Shown in pieces: positions 26,804 to 36,206 of a stretch of 64,000 nucleotides of DNA. Origin of the DNA: Balneola sp. (GTDB taxonomy: Bacteria > Bacteroidota > Rhodothermia > Balneolales > Balneolaceae). The position numbers and the translations under genes were made by a program. Under the pieces are notes generated by a model that saw nothing but the letters and a program-made list of their open reading frames with translations, did not search any database and had not been told where the DNA came from. Position 1 is the first letter of the stretch. Each line of letters opens with the position of its first letter. The stretch covers positions 261,564 through 325,563 of the forward strand of contig PBJO01000007.1 in NCBI GenBank assembly GCA_002720745.1, read 5' to 3'.

Positions 26804-27256
26804 CTAATCCTCAAAGCTAAAATCATCATCCATTGACTCGGTGAGGGATAAGGCAATACCACACATCATCAAATCTTCTGGAAGTTGAGTGAAATCTTTT
26901 GATTTTATTTCTCCATCAACACTAGCATGTAAACAACAACCTGCTTCTTTTTCAATGATTAATCCAGAAGTTTTACTACCTGATGTGCCAAAAAAGGTTA
27001 CCTTTTGTAGAATTTTACTTGCCACAAATGCAGTAGAATTATGTAATTGGAGAAAGGTATCTTTCGCATACACTGGGACCATATACATAGAATCACCCTG
27101 AATATCTAGACCTAGATAGATTTCTAATGCAAATTTTCGATCTGATTCAGTATCTTTAAATTTTAATTGGGATACATTATCACCTAAGGGCTTAGGATCT
27201 GTATCAAAAATCTTAGCAATTGTTTCGATGTTCTCAACTGTGAATGTATGTTTCAT
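26804..27256 (-). CDS. Conserved-looking hypothetical protein
   Basis: 150 residues from the ATG at 27256; another ATG at 27283 would add nine. Not recognised. There is no signal peptide or membrane segment. The N-terminal two-thirds are mixed alpha/beta with YLGLDIQGDSMYMVPVY, then KVTFFGTSG and a cysteine pair in EAGCCLHASV. The C-terminus is strongly acidic (SMDDDFSFED). It lies 19 bases upstream of ybeY and just downstream of the structured element at 27291-27394, so it is probably the first gene of the ybeY transcript. Confidence 0.6.
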   Translation of the reverse strand: MKHTFTVENIETIAKIFDTDPKPLGDNVSQLKFKDTESDRKFALEIYLGLDIQGDSMYMVPVYAKDTFLQLHNSTAFVASKILQKVTFFGTSGSKTSGLIIEKEAGCCLHASVDGEIKSKDFTQLPEDLMMCGIALSLTESMDDDFSFED

Positions 27257-27290
27257 AAACAATTTTTTATAGTTTATCTCCATTGTAAAA

Positions 27291-27394
27291 AATATTATAG
27301 ACTAACGCATACAGAAATAATACATAGGTGTATCAAGTTTAACCTACATATTTATTGATATTTAAGTTTCAATCATTCGTTAATCTATAATATT
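27291..27394 (-). terminator. Two-stem structured RNA element, terminator-like
   Basis: The outer stem pairs 27378-27394 with 27291-27307: 17 positions, all paired on minus-strand RNA with one U-G wobble. The inner stem pairs 27342-27352 with 27319-27329: 11 pairs including two G-U wobbles and a 12-base loop, then a one-base bulge and three more pairs. Read on the plus strand these wobbles become mismatches, so the structure favours the minus transcript. The outer 3' arm ends in AATATT followed by four more T. The UAG stop of the DUF2723 gene lies within the outer stem. It may be a terminator or a regulatory element for the ybeY genes. Confidence 0.6.
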
Positions 27395-30369
27395 CCATAT
27401 CTGCGAACTTCTTGCTCACTTTCCTCTCTACTGATAGGTAGAGAAGGGATTTGGGTGCCGAGCATTAAAGTGTTTAGCTCTTGTGTCAGCTCAACTGCTT
27501 CAGATTCATTACCGGACTCATAAAGTAAATGCTGAGTAATGATTAAATACTGTCGAATTTGTATAATTTGTTCCCCTAAACGTTGCGTTTCATCATATAC
27601 AGCCTGAACACTTGCTCTTAATTCACGTTGTTTTTTTACATCACCTGATCTTCTAGAAGTTTCAAATTCATTATTTAATTCATCAAACTCTTGTTGATAT
27701 CGCTGAAATACTTCAAACTCACTAATGAATTCTCTTCTAATTACCGGTTTAATCCGATGCGCTATGATTGAAGCTTGATCTAGCGCATTTAGCTTGAGAT
27801 AGTTAATGGCGAATAATGATTGAATGTTATAGCTCTCTTCATCAGATCGAAACGGAATCTTTTCTTCTGAAAATTCTAGCCAATAACGGGCAGAATCTGG
27901 CTCATTTAACTCTTTATATCGTTCGGATAATTGTAAAAAGGTATACCGGTAATTACTGAGCATTCGGCGGATATTTTCATCGAAATATGCGTTTGGATTA
28001 TTCCATTCAGTAAAAGAAAAGTTGCGTAGACGTTTTGCATGAATCGCAGGATCTAAGTACCCCATTGTTCTAGCATTATATTTTTTTGGCATTATGCGAT
28101 AGGCCTTACCCTCCGTTCGGAAATACGGTTGAAGATCTAGCATACTAGATGATGAGACTGTGTTCGCAAAGTAAATTGGACGTAGCCAATTGTTTGATTG
28201 TAGTAAATCGATAATCATAAGATCCTGTACTTGCATGTAGTAAATTCCATTACCTTGCTGGTCTCGTCCGTATAAACGACCTTCTACGCGCCAGTTTAAT
28301 TGATCATCTAACTCATCTAGAGGTATTTCAAAATCGACACCTGTTTTTAGTAACTGAAGATTTGTATCTGGCCGTACACCTATGGCTTCTTTGTATTTTT
28401 GATCTTCTGAGAAAGCAACTCCTAAGATCTCTTTGTTAACTGGTATGGTAATAGTTTTCGGTTCCCATCGGTCAATCTTAGAGGTTATTTGTTCAATTTC
28501 TTTGTCTGAATAACTGAATGGTAAAGGAGCAGACTCGTGAGACCATTGATTTTTTAGTTGCTTTATATACCAATCTGTATTTAGTAGACTTAGACATACA
28601 ATTCTGACATCCGTTCTAACTCCCTCTATTTCTTGGGCGTACCAAAGTGGGAAGGTGTCATTGTCACCATTGGTGAAAACTATTGCATTTGGAGCTAATG
28701 AATTCAACAAGTTTTTTGCATAATCTGGAGCAACATAACGATTACTACGATCATGATCGTCCCAATTCTGCGAGGCCATCCAGAGAGGTGAGGCCAGAAG
28801 TAGTAAAAATAAGGCAGCAAAATTAATGGTTGAATTCTTTAATTTTGTTTGGATGAATTGAAGTAGACCTGCACTACCTAAACCTATCCATATGGCAAAG
28901 GCAAAATAGGAACCTACATAAGCATAGTCTCTTTCCCTTGGTTGATAGGGAGGTTGGTTCAAAAATACAATAATGGCTAAGCCCGTCACTATGAAAAGTA
29001 CTAAGACAGCTAATGCTCTATTTCTATCTGCTTTAAAATGGTATAATACCCCAGTTAGTCCCAGTAAAAGGGGAATAAAGTAGTAGGAATTACTAGCTCT
29101 GTTTTCAGGGTATTTTTCTTCTTCAAACCCAGATTGCCAACCTGTATCTTGAATATCTGCTACTCTTCCTACGAAATTCCAGTTGAAATAGCGTATATAC
29201 ATGTGTCGAACTTGATAGTCCCAGAAATATTCTAAATCACTATTATAACGTGCATAATATGACAGGTGATTAGGAGCTTGTGAGTGTCTACGAGGAAGCC
29301 AAACGGCCTTTTGTGTATTAATTTGACCTGTTGCAGCATCATAAGAATTTCCCTTGAGTATTGGAGTATCACCATATTGCTCTCTCTTCAAATAACTCAC
29401 AAAGTCTTCTACTGTTTCCGGATCATTTTCATCTACTGGGGGGTCAGCTATGGAACGTATCATTATAACTGAGTACGATGAATACCCAATTATTATCATT
29501 ACATAACTAATAAGGGCAATATTCGCGAGTCTATATTTATGTTTTTGGGTGTAATATATGCCGTAAATTAGTAAACCAATCAATAAAAATATAAATGTAA
29601 AGGGACCAATTAATCCGTAGGAAGCATCATTAATTTTAGATGCCCAATCTGGGAGTTTTTGAATAGTTATGGGATATATAAGAAAGAATGAAAAAACAGC
29701 AATGATTCCCATTATAACAAAGGATTTTATTTCAATGGTTTCCTTGACTTTAAAGTATACAATGAGTGCCACAAAAAATATGGCCAACAAATTAAGTAAG
29801 TGAACGCCTATAGCTAGGCCGAACATGTATGCAATAAGAACTAACCAACGTTCACTGAATGGTTTATCATGTTGTTCGGACCACTTTAGTGCGAGCCAAA
29901 CTACAATAGCAGTAAAGAACATAGACATTGCATACACTTCAGCTTCAACCGCATTAAACCAAAAGGTATCGGTTACAGCAAAAGTTAAACTACCAACTAA
30001 CCCCCCACCATAATGGACAATTTTATGATCCAAATTCCATTCATGTACATCTTGTTTGAATTCTCTAATAAGTCGAATGATTATTAGATAAAGAAGCATG
30101 ACAGTGAAAGCTGAAGAAATTACACTCATGAAATTTATACTCACTGCGACATATTCCGTAGGCATAAACATTGAGAATAGACGACCTAAAATAGAGTAAA
30201 ATGGTGCTCCTGGAGGATGATTAACCTGTAGTCCATGTGCGACTGCAATGAATTCCCCAGCGTCCCAAAAACTAGCTGTTGGAGCCATTGTCATAGTGTA
30301 TATAATAATAGAGATAAAAAAGGTCGCTAGCGCTAACCACTTATTTGTTTTCTGATGTGAGTCAAACAT
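27385..30369 (-). CDS. DUF2723 (TMEM260-like) membrane protein, GT-C fold
   Basis: A 994-residue protein. About a dozen membrane helices fill the first ~540 residues and a large soluble C-terminal domain follows. The opening has WDAGEF (35-40) and NHPPGAPFY (50-58), the DUF2723 signature, which resembles the acidic loop of GT-C glycosyltransferases such as protein O-mannosyltransferases. The extracytoplasmic part has the family motif FTNGDNDTFPLWYAQE, and helical repeats follow near the C-terminus. A role in protein O-glycosylation is known for the eukaryotic TMEM260 relatives and is inferred here. The gene is transcribed divergently from the adjacent transporter. Confidence 0.85.
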   Translation of the reverse strand: MFDSHQKTNKWLALATFFISIIIYTMTMAPTASFWDAGEFIAVAHGLQVNHPPGAPFYSILGRLFSMFMPTEYVAVSINFMSVISSAFTVMLLYLIIIRLIREFKQDVHEWNLDHKIVHYGGGLVGSLTFAVTDTFWFNAVEAEVYAMSMFFTAIVVWLALKWSEQHDKPFSERWLVLIAYMFGLAIGVHLLNLLAIFFVALIVYFKVKETIEIKSFVIMGIIAVFSFFLIYPITIQKLPDWASKINDASYGLIGPFTFIFLLIGLLIYGIYYTQKHKYRLANIALISYVMIIIGYSSYSVIMIRSIADPPVDENDPETVEDFVSYLKREQYGDTPILKGNSYDAATGQINTQKAVWLPRRHSQAPNHLSYYARYNSDLEYFWDYQVRHMYIRYFNWNFVGRVADIQDTGWQSGFEEEKYPENRASNSYYFIPLLLGLTGVLYHFKADRNRALAVLVLFIVTGLAIIVFLNQPPYQPRERDYAYVGSYFAFAIWIGLGSAGLLQFIQTKLKNSTINFAALFLLLLASPLWMASQNWDDHDRSNRYVAPDYAKNLLNSLAPNAIVFTNGDNDTFPLWYAQEIEGVRTDVRIVCLSLLNTDWYIKQLKNQWSHESAPLPFSYSDKEIEQITSKIDRWEPKTITIPVNKEILGVAFSEDQKYKEAIGVRPDTNLQLLKTGVDFEIPLDELDDQLNWRVEGRLYGRDQQGNGIYYMQVQDLMIIDLLQSNNWLRPIYFANTVSSSSMLDLQPYFRTEGKAYRIMPKKYNARTMGYLDPAIHAKRLRNFSFTEWNNPNAYFDENIRRMLSNYRYTFLQLSERYKELNEPDSARYWLEFSEEKIPFRSDEESYNIQSLFAINYLKLNALDQASIIAHRIKPVIRREFISEFEVFQRYQQEFDELNNEFETSRRSGDVKKQRELRASVQAVYDETQRLGEQIIQIRQYLIITQHLLYESGNESEAVELTQELNTLMLGTQIPSLPISREESEQEVRRYGIL

Positions 30370-30552
30370 TTAGTATAATCTTACAGCAATGATGATTGAA
30401 ATTGATACAACTTAAAAATAGTTTGTCGAAGCCATATATTTATAACCGTAATAATAGAGATAGCACTATTTGAATCAAAACAGAATAAGGCATATCAACA
30501 TCATTCAAGATACTATACTCTAATTAAAAATTCCCAATTTAGACCAAAATAG

Positions 30553-32043
30553 ATGAATACAATAGAAGGTAAAAATGAGGATAAGGAGCGGTTTTCAACC
30601 AAATGGGGTCTCATACTAAGTGTACTCGGAATTGCCATAGGAACAGGGAATATATGGCGTTTTCCGAGAATAGCTGCTCAAAACGGAGGAGAAGCTGGAG
30701 CAGGGGCTTTTTTAGTAGCATGGTTAAGCTTTTTATTTCTATGGTCAATACCTCTTATAATCGCTGAATATGGTATTGGAAAAAAAGGTAGAAGAGGTAT
30801 TGTAGAATCTTATGTGGCTATAGCTGGTAAAAATAAAGCATGGATGGGTTCTTTTATTGGTTTTGTTGCCACAGCTATTATGTTTTACTATAGCGTAGTG
30901 GCAGGTTGGTGTTTGTATTATTTATCGCAGTCTCTTCAATCAGGACTACCAAACAGTTATGAGCAGGCGATGGATGCATGGAATTCTTTTCATGCGCAAG
31001 GTATACCTGTATTCACTCATGGTATAATTATGATTTTGGGTTCTTGGGTAGTTATCAAAGGTATTTCATCTATTGAGAAGGTTAATAAAATATTAATACC
31101 AATATTATTTACAGTCTTATTGTTTTCATTGGGCAAGGCGATCAGTTTACCAGGTTCTTGGGAAGGTATTAGCTATCTATTTACCCCTGACTGGCGGACT
31201 TTGACTGAACCACGTATTTGGCTTGAAGCACTGACTCAAAACGCATGGGATACAGGTGCTGCATGGGGATTAATTCTTACATATGCTGCTTATATGAGAA
31301 CACACGATAGGATCACGATTAGTGCATTCCAAACAGGAATAGGTAATAATGTCATCTCATTAATTGCTGCAATTATTATTTTTTCCACTGTATTTGGAAC
31401 TCTAGGTAATAATATGTCTAATGCTGAAGTTTTAGAAATTATGCAGAATTCTGGACCAGCAGGAACGGGGCTAACGTTTATTTGGATGCCTCAGTTATTT
31501 GCAACAATGTCAGGTGGTGGCATATTCTCTATTCTTTTTTTCTTAGGTTTAAGCTTTGCTGCATTTAGCTCTTTGTTGTCTATGATTGAATTAGTTGTGA
31601 AGGTAGCTGTAGATGTTGGATTTACACGCAAAAAAGCAACTATTTTGACAGGAATTGCAGGATTTGTATTTGGTCTACCATCTGCTTTGAATCTCACATT
31701 TTTTGAAAATCAAGATTTTGTTTGGGGAGTCGGTCTTATGGTTTCAGGTGCCTTTATTTCTTACGCGGTTATCCAGTATAACGCAACAAAGTTTCGAGAA
31801 GAATTAGTACATCAAGCAGGAGATTTAAAACCTTTAGGTAAATGGTGGGATATAGTCATAACCTATATTGTACCTATAGAAGTAATAACTTTACTTGGTT
31901 GGTGGATGTATTTAAGTGTTACTGAATACGCACCTCATGAATGGTTTAACCCATTAAGTCCGTACTCTTTAGCTACTATTTTAGTACAATGGGGTTTAGC
32001 TTTAGCGATGGTAAGATTGGTACAAAATAAAATTTGGCCGTAG
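30553..32043 (+). CDS. Sodium-dependent transporter (neurotransmitter:sodium symporter family)
   Basis: A 496-residue inner-membrane transporter of the LeuT/NSS fold with about 12 helices. The first helix carries the unwound sodium and substrate segment GIAIGTGNIWRFP (26-38), and NGGEAGAG follows. Later come WDTGAAWGL and GLSFAAFSSLLSMIE, which match the conserved helix 6 and 8 sites. Family members import amino acids or related solutes with sodium; the substrate cannot be told. The gene is alone on the plus strand between divergent and convergent neighbours. A second NSS gene lies at 44291-45637. Confidence 0.92.
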   Translation: MNTIEGKNEDKERFSTKWGLILSVLGIAIGTGNIWRFPRIAAQNGGEAGAGAFLVAWLSFLFLWSIPLIIAEYGIGKKGRRGIVESYVAIAGKNKAWMGSFIGFVATAIMFYYSVVAGWCLYYLSQSLQSGLPNSYEQAMDAWNSFHAQGIPVFTHGIIMILGSWVVIKGISSIEKVNKILIPILFTVLLFSLGKAISLPGSWEGISYLFTPDWRTLTEPRIWLEALTQNAWDTGAAWGLILTYAAYMRTHDRITISAFQTGIGNNVISLIAAIIIFSTVFGTLGNNMSNAEVLEIMQNSGPAGTGLTFIWMPQLFATMSGGGIFSILFFLGLSFAAFSSLLSMIELVVKVAVDVGFTRKKATILTGIAGFVFGLPSALNLTFFENQDFVWGVGLMVSGAFISYAVIQYNATKFREELVHQAGDLKPLGKWWDIVITYIVPIEVITLLGWWMYLSVTEYAPHEWFNPLSPYSLATILVQWGLALAMVRLVQNKIWP

Positions 32044-32176
32044 AATACTTAATTCCTTAACCAAATTATAATTTAGATGATAAGCAATAGAACTACTAAA
32101 AGTTTAGAAATTTTATACTGATATAGGAACAATAATTGAATTAAAAAAACCATCAAAAATTACAAATCAAAGTTTT

Positions 32177-33010
32177 TTAAAGTTCTTCACCACAGTATTT
32201 ACAAAATAATGCATCTCTTTCATGATCTTGTTTTCCACATACTGAGCAGTGGTGCATCTTACGTGTATTCTTTGTCATTTCATAGGTTACAATCCCTGTA
32301 GGTACCGCTATAATCCCATAACCAAGCATCATGATTATAGCAGATATAAACTGGCCAAGCGGAGTCACAGGTGCTATATCTCCAAAACCTACTGTTGATA
32401 GAGTAACAATAGCCCAATATATTGATATTGGTATGTTACTAAAACCATACTCAGGGCCTTCGACTACATACATTATTGATCCAGCAATCATGCATATCAG
32501 GACTACAGCAAAAAGGAACACCAGTATTTTCCTTCTACTTTGCCACAATGCCTTACTTATAAAATTAACCTCTGATAAATAAAGAGCCAATTTTAAAACA
32601 CGAAATATACGCAGTATTCTTAATACTCGTATAGCTACGAGGTATTGTGTGCCCGGTATGAGAATGCTTAAATAGGTAGGTAAAACTGCTAGAAAATCTA
32701 TAATACCATAGAAGCTAAGCACATAATCCTTGACATTTTTTACTGTAGCGATCCTAAAAAGATATTCAACGCTAAAAAGTAGGGTAAAAGCCCATTCTAA
32801 GTTCCACAGTAAATCACCGTATCTAACCCTGATTTCGCTGATACTGTCCATCATGATCACAGCAACACTTAGGACTATAGCTGCAATTAAAATTATATCA
32901 AATAATTTTCCCGAAAAGGTATCCGAACCGAATATAATTATATGTAGATTCCTTCTGAACCCTTTTTTTGGAGGAATATTGACTAGATCAACTTGCATCC
33001 AGTAACTCAT
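32177..33010 (-). CDS. Voltage-gated-type ion channel with C-terminal zinc ribbon
   Basis: 277 residues with six membrane helices. The S4 helix has arginines at regular spacing ([13 protein letters not shown], 128-140), and the pore has the potassium filter TVGFGD (206-211). The C-terminal tail ends in a rubredoxin-like zinc ribbon: C255, C258, C270 and C273 (CSVCG and CKYCG). The first eight codons overlap the cyclophilin gene; an inner ATG at 32998 is an alternative start that still overlaps. A voltage-gated potassium channel is the best reading. The zinc ribbon may act in assembly or metal/redox sensing, which is speculation. Confidence 0.88.
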   Translation of the reverse strand: MSYWMQVDLVNIPPKKGFRRNLHIIIFGSDTFSGKLFDIILIAAIVLSVAVIMMDSISEIRVRYGDLLWNLEWAFTLLFSVEYLFRIATVKNVKDYVLSFYGIIDFLAVLPTYLSILIPGTQYLVAIRVLRILRIFRVLKLALYLSEVNFISKALWQSRRKILVFLFAVVLICMIAGSIMYVVEGPEYGFSNIPISIYWAIVTLSTVGFGDIAPVTPLGQFISAIIMMLGYGIIAVPTGIVTYEMTKNTRKMHHCSVCGKQDHERDALFCKYCGEEL

Positions 33011-33491
33011 TCCACATTTTTACTTCTTTAACTTGTGAGAGTAGTGTTTCCGTTGAACCAATTATTTCGATTTTTTCGATGATATCACCTTGTTGTATAA
33101 TGTTTACAATATTTTGGTCTTTTTGACTAATAACCTGTCCAAATATAGAATGTCGGTCATCTAACCAAGGAGTTGAAATATGTGTGATGAAAAATTGACT
33201 ACCATTTGTACTAGGTCCTGCATTTGCCATTGATAATTTACCGGGTTCATTATGACGTAAACTAGGTACAAATTCGTCCTCAAAGCGATAACCAGGTCCA
33301 CCTACACCGGTGCCAAGCGGGCAACCACCCTGTATCATAAAATCTGGTATAACTCTATGAAAGGTCAATCCATCATAAAAACCACGTTCACATAAGTTAA
33401 CAAAATTGGCAGCAGTTTTAGGCGTTTTATCAGGGAATAGTTCGAGATGAATAATTCCTTTGTTAGTGTGAAGGTTTGTTTGTATTGACAT
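32988..33491 (-). CDS. Peptidyl-prolyl cis-trans isomerase, cyclophilin type
   Basis: A single-domain cyclophilin of 167 residues with no signal peptide, so it acts as a cytoplasmic folding catalyst. Family residues are in place: [16 protein letters not shown] (catalytic arginine and the FMIQGG loop), [16 protein letters not shown] and HSIFGQVI. The length is typical of PpiB-like enzymes. It overlaps the ion channel gene by 23 bases, which suggests one transcript, and follows the PagL-like gene by 33 bases. Confidence 0.94.
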   Translation of the reverse strand: MSIQTNLHTNKGIIHLELFPDKTPKTAANFVNLCERGFYDGLTFHRVIPDFMIQGGCPLGTGVGGPGYRFEDEFVPSLRHNEPGKLSMANAGPSTNGSQFFITHISTPWLDDRHSIFGQVISQKDQNIVNIIQQGDIIEKIEIIGSTETLLSQVKEVKMWNELLDAS

Positions 33492-33524
33492 AATTTGAAT
33501 GGATGTAATGTCTTGTTTAGATAT

Positions 33525-34163
33525 TTATTCAATAAGATAAGATAATCTTAATAACAAGTATATAGAGTCTATACCAGGATTTTGTTTACCTGTTTGTGCG
33601 TTTGAAATATGATGGAATGCTCCACCAAAAGACACGATGTAGTGGTTTCCTATCACTTGTTCAATAGTTGATTGCAATTCAAAATGATAATTTAGCCGCC
33701 GTCCCTTGTCCGTTGGAAATGCTTTAGACATATAACTAAATCCTCCATAAATACTATTTCGTAGTTTTGTTACTTTGTTAAGTTGGACTCTTGAACTTAA
33801 ACCAAAGGGATCTAGCGACCAGCCTTGAATATTATCTAGTCTACCGCCTTCATCCCGTTTAGAATAAATATATTTTATGTTTGGATGAAAGCGTGTACTA
33901 AGGTTAAAATTAGTACCAAAAATCTGTAATGAATAAGGTGAAATGAAACCAATTCCAGCCCGCTGAGAAGATGAGTATGGCGTTTTACCCAATATTGTAA
34001 ATGAGGTGGGTGAATGTGAAAATTCCATAAATATTTGTGCTGCTGAAATATAACCTAAATTTATTGATTTATTCACTTTATCACTTTGAGCCATAGTCAA
34101 TAAGGGTTTAAAAGTTAGAAGTAAAAACATTATTGACTGAAATACAGAGTACCTAACAACCAT
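33525..34163 (-). CDS. PagL-like lipid A deacylase / acyloxyacyl hydrolase
   Basis: 212 residues with a signal peptide (IMFLLLTFKPLLTMAQ) and a small outer-membrane barrel pattern. The catalytic signature of PagL is visible near the end: GGAFHHISNAQTG with H184/H185 and S187, then NPGIDS (195-200). The glutamate expected in this region is not obvious. PagL relatives remove the 3-O acyl chain from lipid A in the outer leaflet. It lies downstream of a DUF5777 barrel, YceI and cytochrome genes in the same direction. The family is fairly sure; activity is inferred. Confidence 0.77.
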   Translation of the reverse strand: MVVRYSVFQSIMFLLLTFKPLLTMAQSDKVNKSINLGYISAAQIFMEFSHSPTSFTILGKTPYSSSQRAGIGFISPYSLQIFGTNFNLSTRFHPNIKYIYSKRDEGGRLDNIQGWSLDPFGLSSRVQLNKVTKLRNSIYGGFSYMSKAFPTDKGRRLNYHFELQSTIEQVIGNHYIVSFGGAFHHISNAQTGKQNPGIDSIYLLLRLSYLIE

Positions 34164-34195
34164 AAAACCTTAAAAAAGTTTAAAAAGGTTCAATC

Positions 34196-35050
34196 TCACT
34201 TTCTTTTCATTTGGTATACCCTATGGATAGCAAAACCTAAACGTATATCACCATCCCAAAATGAGTCAGAGGTTTGTTTAATAATGTATTGCTCAGTAAA
34301 TAAATACCCTGATTGTAAAAATAACTGAAAAACATGACCACCTGATGCAATTTCATAGCTAAATGCCCAGTGACTTACTGATTCCGGATCAGTATTAATG
34401 GGTACGGTTTCAAAACACAAAAAGTTTGTTTCATTAAGTTTTAACCTACCTAAAAATAGGGCACTAAAAGTAGTGTGGTCAAGGTTATTTGTATTTTGTG
34501 ATACAAGGGTATTAAAATGGGATAATGATGGACTTAATTGTAATGAAATCCTATTTCCAAATCTCCGAGCTATGAAAAAACTACTATGATAATTTAAACG
34601 CTCATTAAAACTATAATTGAACCGCCGTTCCTCTAATGTCTCTAAGCCTATGTTGAAGTAAATACCCATACTTACAGGTTTATTATCGAAATTACTTTGT
34701 CTATAAGGCATCCATTTTAATCGTAAATCAAAAACATCATCAACACTGGTACGCCCAAGGCCAAGACTTAAATTCTTTGTTATACCATAATCTATTGCAA
34801 GGTGGACAGCAGCATTGTTATCTAGACCAAACAAATCGCCCCATCCACTACGAATAGTTCCAAAGGAATGTGATATTGCACTTTGCATTTCTCCTTTAGG
34901 AACAATACTTACTGTTTGAGCAGTAACTAGAGAAGTACTAGAAAATAATTCTGTGTCGGGCATATTTTTAGTAGCCCTTTTTCTTTCCATTTGAGCCTGA
35001 GCCGAATCAAAAAATAACAAGAAAAAAAATATATAGAATAGTAATCTCAT
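34196..35050 (-). CDS. DUF5777 family beta-barrel protein
   Basis: 284 residues with a signal peptide (FYIFFFLLFFDSAQAQ). It matches the DUF5777 pattern: AISHSFGTI, then GWGDLFGLDNNAAVHLAIDYGIT and LSLGLGRTS, followed by alternating strands and a final region with IRLGFAIHRVY. Probably an outer-membrane barrel. The function is not known. In Bacteroidota, genes of this family are often found beside YceI and c-type cytochrome genes, as here. Confidence 0.82.
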   Translation of the reverse strand: MRLLFYIFFFLLFFDSAQAQMERKRATKNMPDTELFSSTSLVTAQTVSIVPKGEMQSAISHSFGTIRSGWGDLFGLDNNAAVHLAIDYGITKNLSLGLGRTSVDDVFDLRLKWMPYRQSNFDNKPVSMGIYFNIGLETLEERRFNYSFNERLNYHSSFFIARRFGNRISLQLSPSLSHFNTLVSQNTNNLDHTTFSALFLGRLKLNETNFLCFETVPINTDPESVSHWAFSYEIASGGHVFQLFLQSGYLFTEQYIIKQTSDSFWDGDIRLGFAIHRVYQMKRK

Positions 35051-35080
35051 AGGGAATAGATAATGATATTAATTATACAA

Positions 35081-35650
35081 CTATTGTTGGATTAACAGAA
35101 CATTAATATATATTTTTTGAATTGGATCTACTTTAATTATGAGAAAGGATGGGGGTAAAATATCATAGTCATCAAGTTTTACTATCCATTCAGCTGTTAA
35201 TTTTAAAGCATTGTCTATCATCGTTAAATTTCCTTTTACTTCGATTTCCTGTGATACTCCATGAATACTAAAGTTCCCTTTGGTTCGTATATTTTGTACT
35301 TGAGTACTTTTCAAATCAATGCTGTCTAAAAGAATACCATAGAACTCTGCAAAGGGATATTTTTTTGTTTCTAAGATTAGTCGCATATCCTTATCTCTTT
35401 TTCTAATACCACTATCTAAAGTCTCTAGGTCTAAATAAAAGTCCACTGTATTTTTCGAAACATCAATTAGCCCTGTTAACTGATTACTGGAACCTGTAAA
35501 TTCATAATATGGTATACTAGAAGTAAAAGAGGCTGTACCAACTTCCGAGTAGTAGCTTTGAGCCAATACCTGCATTGACATAAATACTACAAATTTAGTT
35601 GTAAGTAAATAAAACTTGAAATTAGAATTAATTATTTTTTGCACCCTCAT
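35081..35650 (-). CDS. YceI family periplasmic protein
   Basis: 189 residues with an N-terminal signal segment (TTKFVVFMSMQVLAQ). The body is a YceI-like barrel: SIPYYEFTGSSNQLTG, LETLDSGIRKRDKDM, the family motif YPFAEF, and GNFSIHGVSQEIEVKGNL. YceI proteins bind isoprenoid-type lipids in the periplasm, and some are linked to respiratory chains. The start overlaps the end of the upstream cytochrome gene by 23 bases, so the two are co-transcribed. Confidence 0.86.
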   Translation of the reverse strand: MRVQKIINSNFKFYLLTTKFVVFMSMQVLAQSYYSEVGTASFTSSIPYYEFTGSSNQLTGLIDVSKNTVDFYLDLETLDSGIRKRDKDMRLILETKKYPFAEFYGILLDSIDLKSTQVQNIRTKGNFSIHGVSQEIEVKGNLTMIDNALKLTAEWIVKLDDYDILPPSFLIIKVDPIQKIYINVLLIQQ

Positions 35651-36059
35651 TAATCCATGATTTTATAATTTCTATTTCATTACCTGTTAAGTAAGGTCCA
35701 CCAGTTGGCATTTGTTGAAGCTGGAATTGTGGTCTTTCTAACAGTACATCATATAAACCACTATTTAAAGCATCACCAGGAACAACAACATTCTCCTTCC
35801 AATTAGTACCAATATTACTCATGACTGCTTCATAGCTGCTTAGGTTTATGCCTGCGACATTACCATGGCAAGAAACACAATATTGTTTTAGAATAGGTTG
35901 TACATTAAGTTGAAACGAAACATCCTGCACTTCTTGGCCCTCAATATTTTCTATATTAGTCATACAGCTAGGAGTCAACAGCCCAACTATTAGTACTGTC
36001 AATCCATAAATTGATTTTTTTTTGTAGTTGCAAAAATTTGATGTTAGTCTATTATACAT
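35628..36059 (-). CDS. Lipid-anchored c-type cytochrome domain protein
   Basis: 143 residues. The N-terminus has a lipoprotein-like signal (LTVLIVGLLTPSC, C32). The haem-binding site is CVSCH (61-65), in a context similar to planctomycete-type cytochrome domains: FQLNVQPILKQYCVSCHG. A likely axial methionine is in QQMPTGGP, and GNEIEIIKSWINEGA is the family end. It is probably a single-haem electron carrier facing the periplasm. The first gene of the YceI, DUF5777 and PagL-like cluster. Confidence 0.87.
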   Translation of the reverse strand: MYNRLTSNFCNYKKKSIYGLTVLIVGLLTPSCMTNIENIEGQEVQDVSFQLNVQPILKQYCVSCHGNVAGINLSSYEAVMSNIGTNWKENVVVPGDALNSGLYDVLLERPQFQLQQMPTGGPYLTGNEIEIIKSWINEGAKNN

Positions 36060-36206
36060 TCCTGATTGTTTATACTTATCTAAAAAGTATTTAAATGGTT
36101 AAATTAGATTAATTCTTCCATACTTTTTTTAGTAAATAAAATTGAATATTTAATATTGTTATTTTTACCTAATACTTAATTATCTATAAAATCAATAGTT
36201 TGATAA

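Noticed and set aside
27291-27394. Possible MITE-like element with terminal inverted repeats
   Set aside because: No target-site duplication flanks it, it overlaps the stop codon of a host gene, and the strand-specific wobble pairs fit an RNA element better than a transposon.
36082-36128. 9-bp inverted repeat between the cytochrome and HD genes
   Set aside because: Arms AAAAAGTAT and ATACTTTTT lie in a divergent promoter region with a 29-base loop. AT-rich sequence gives such pairs easily, and neither gene ends nearby.
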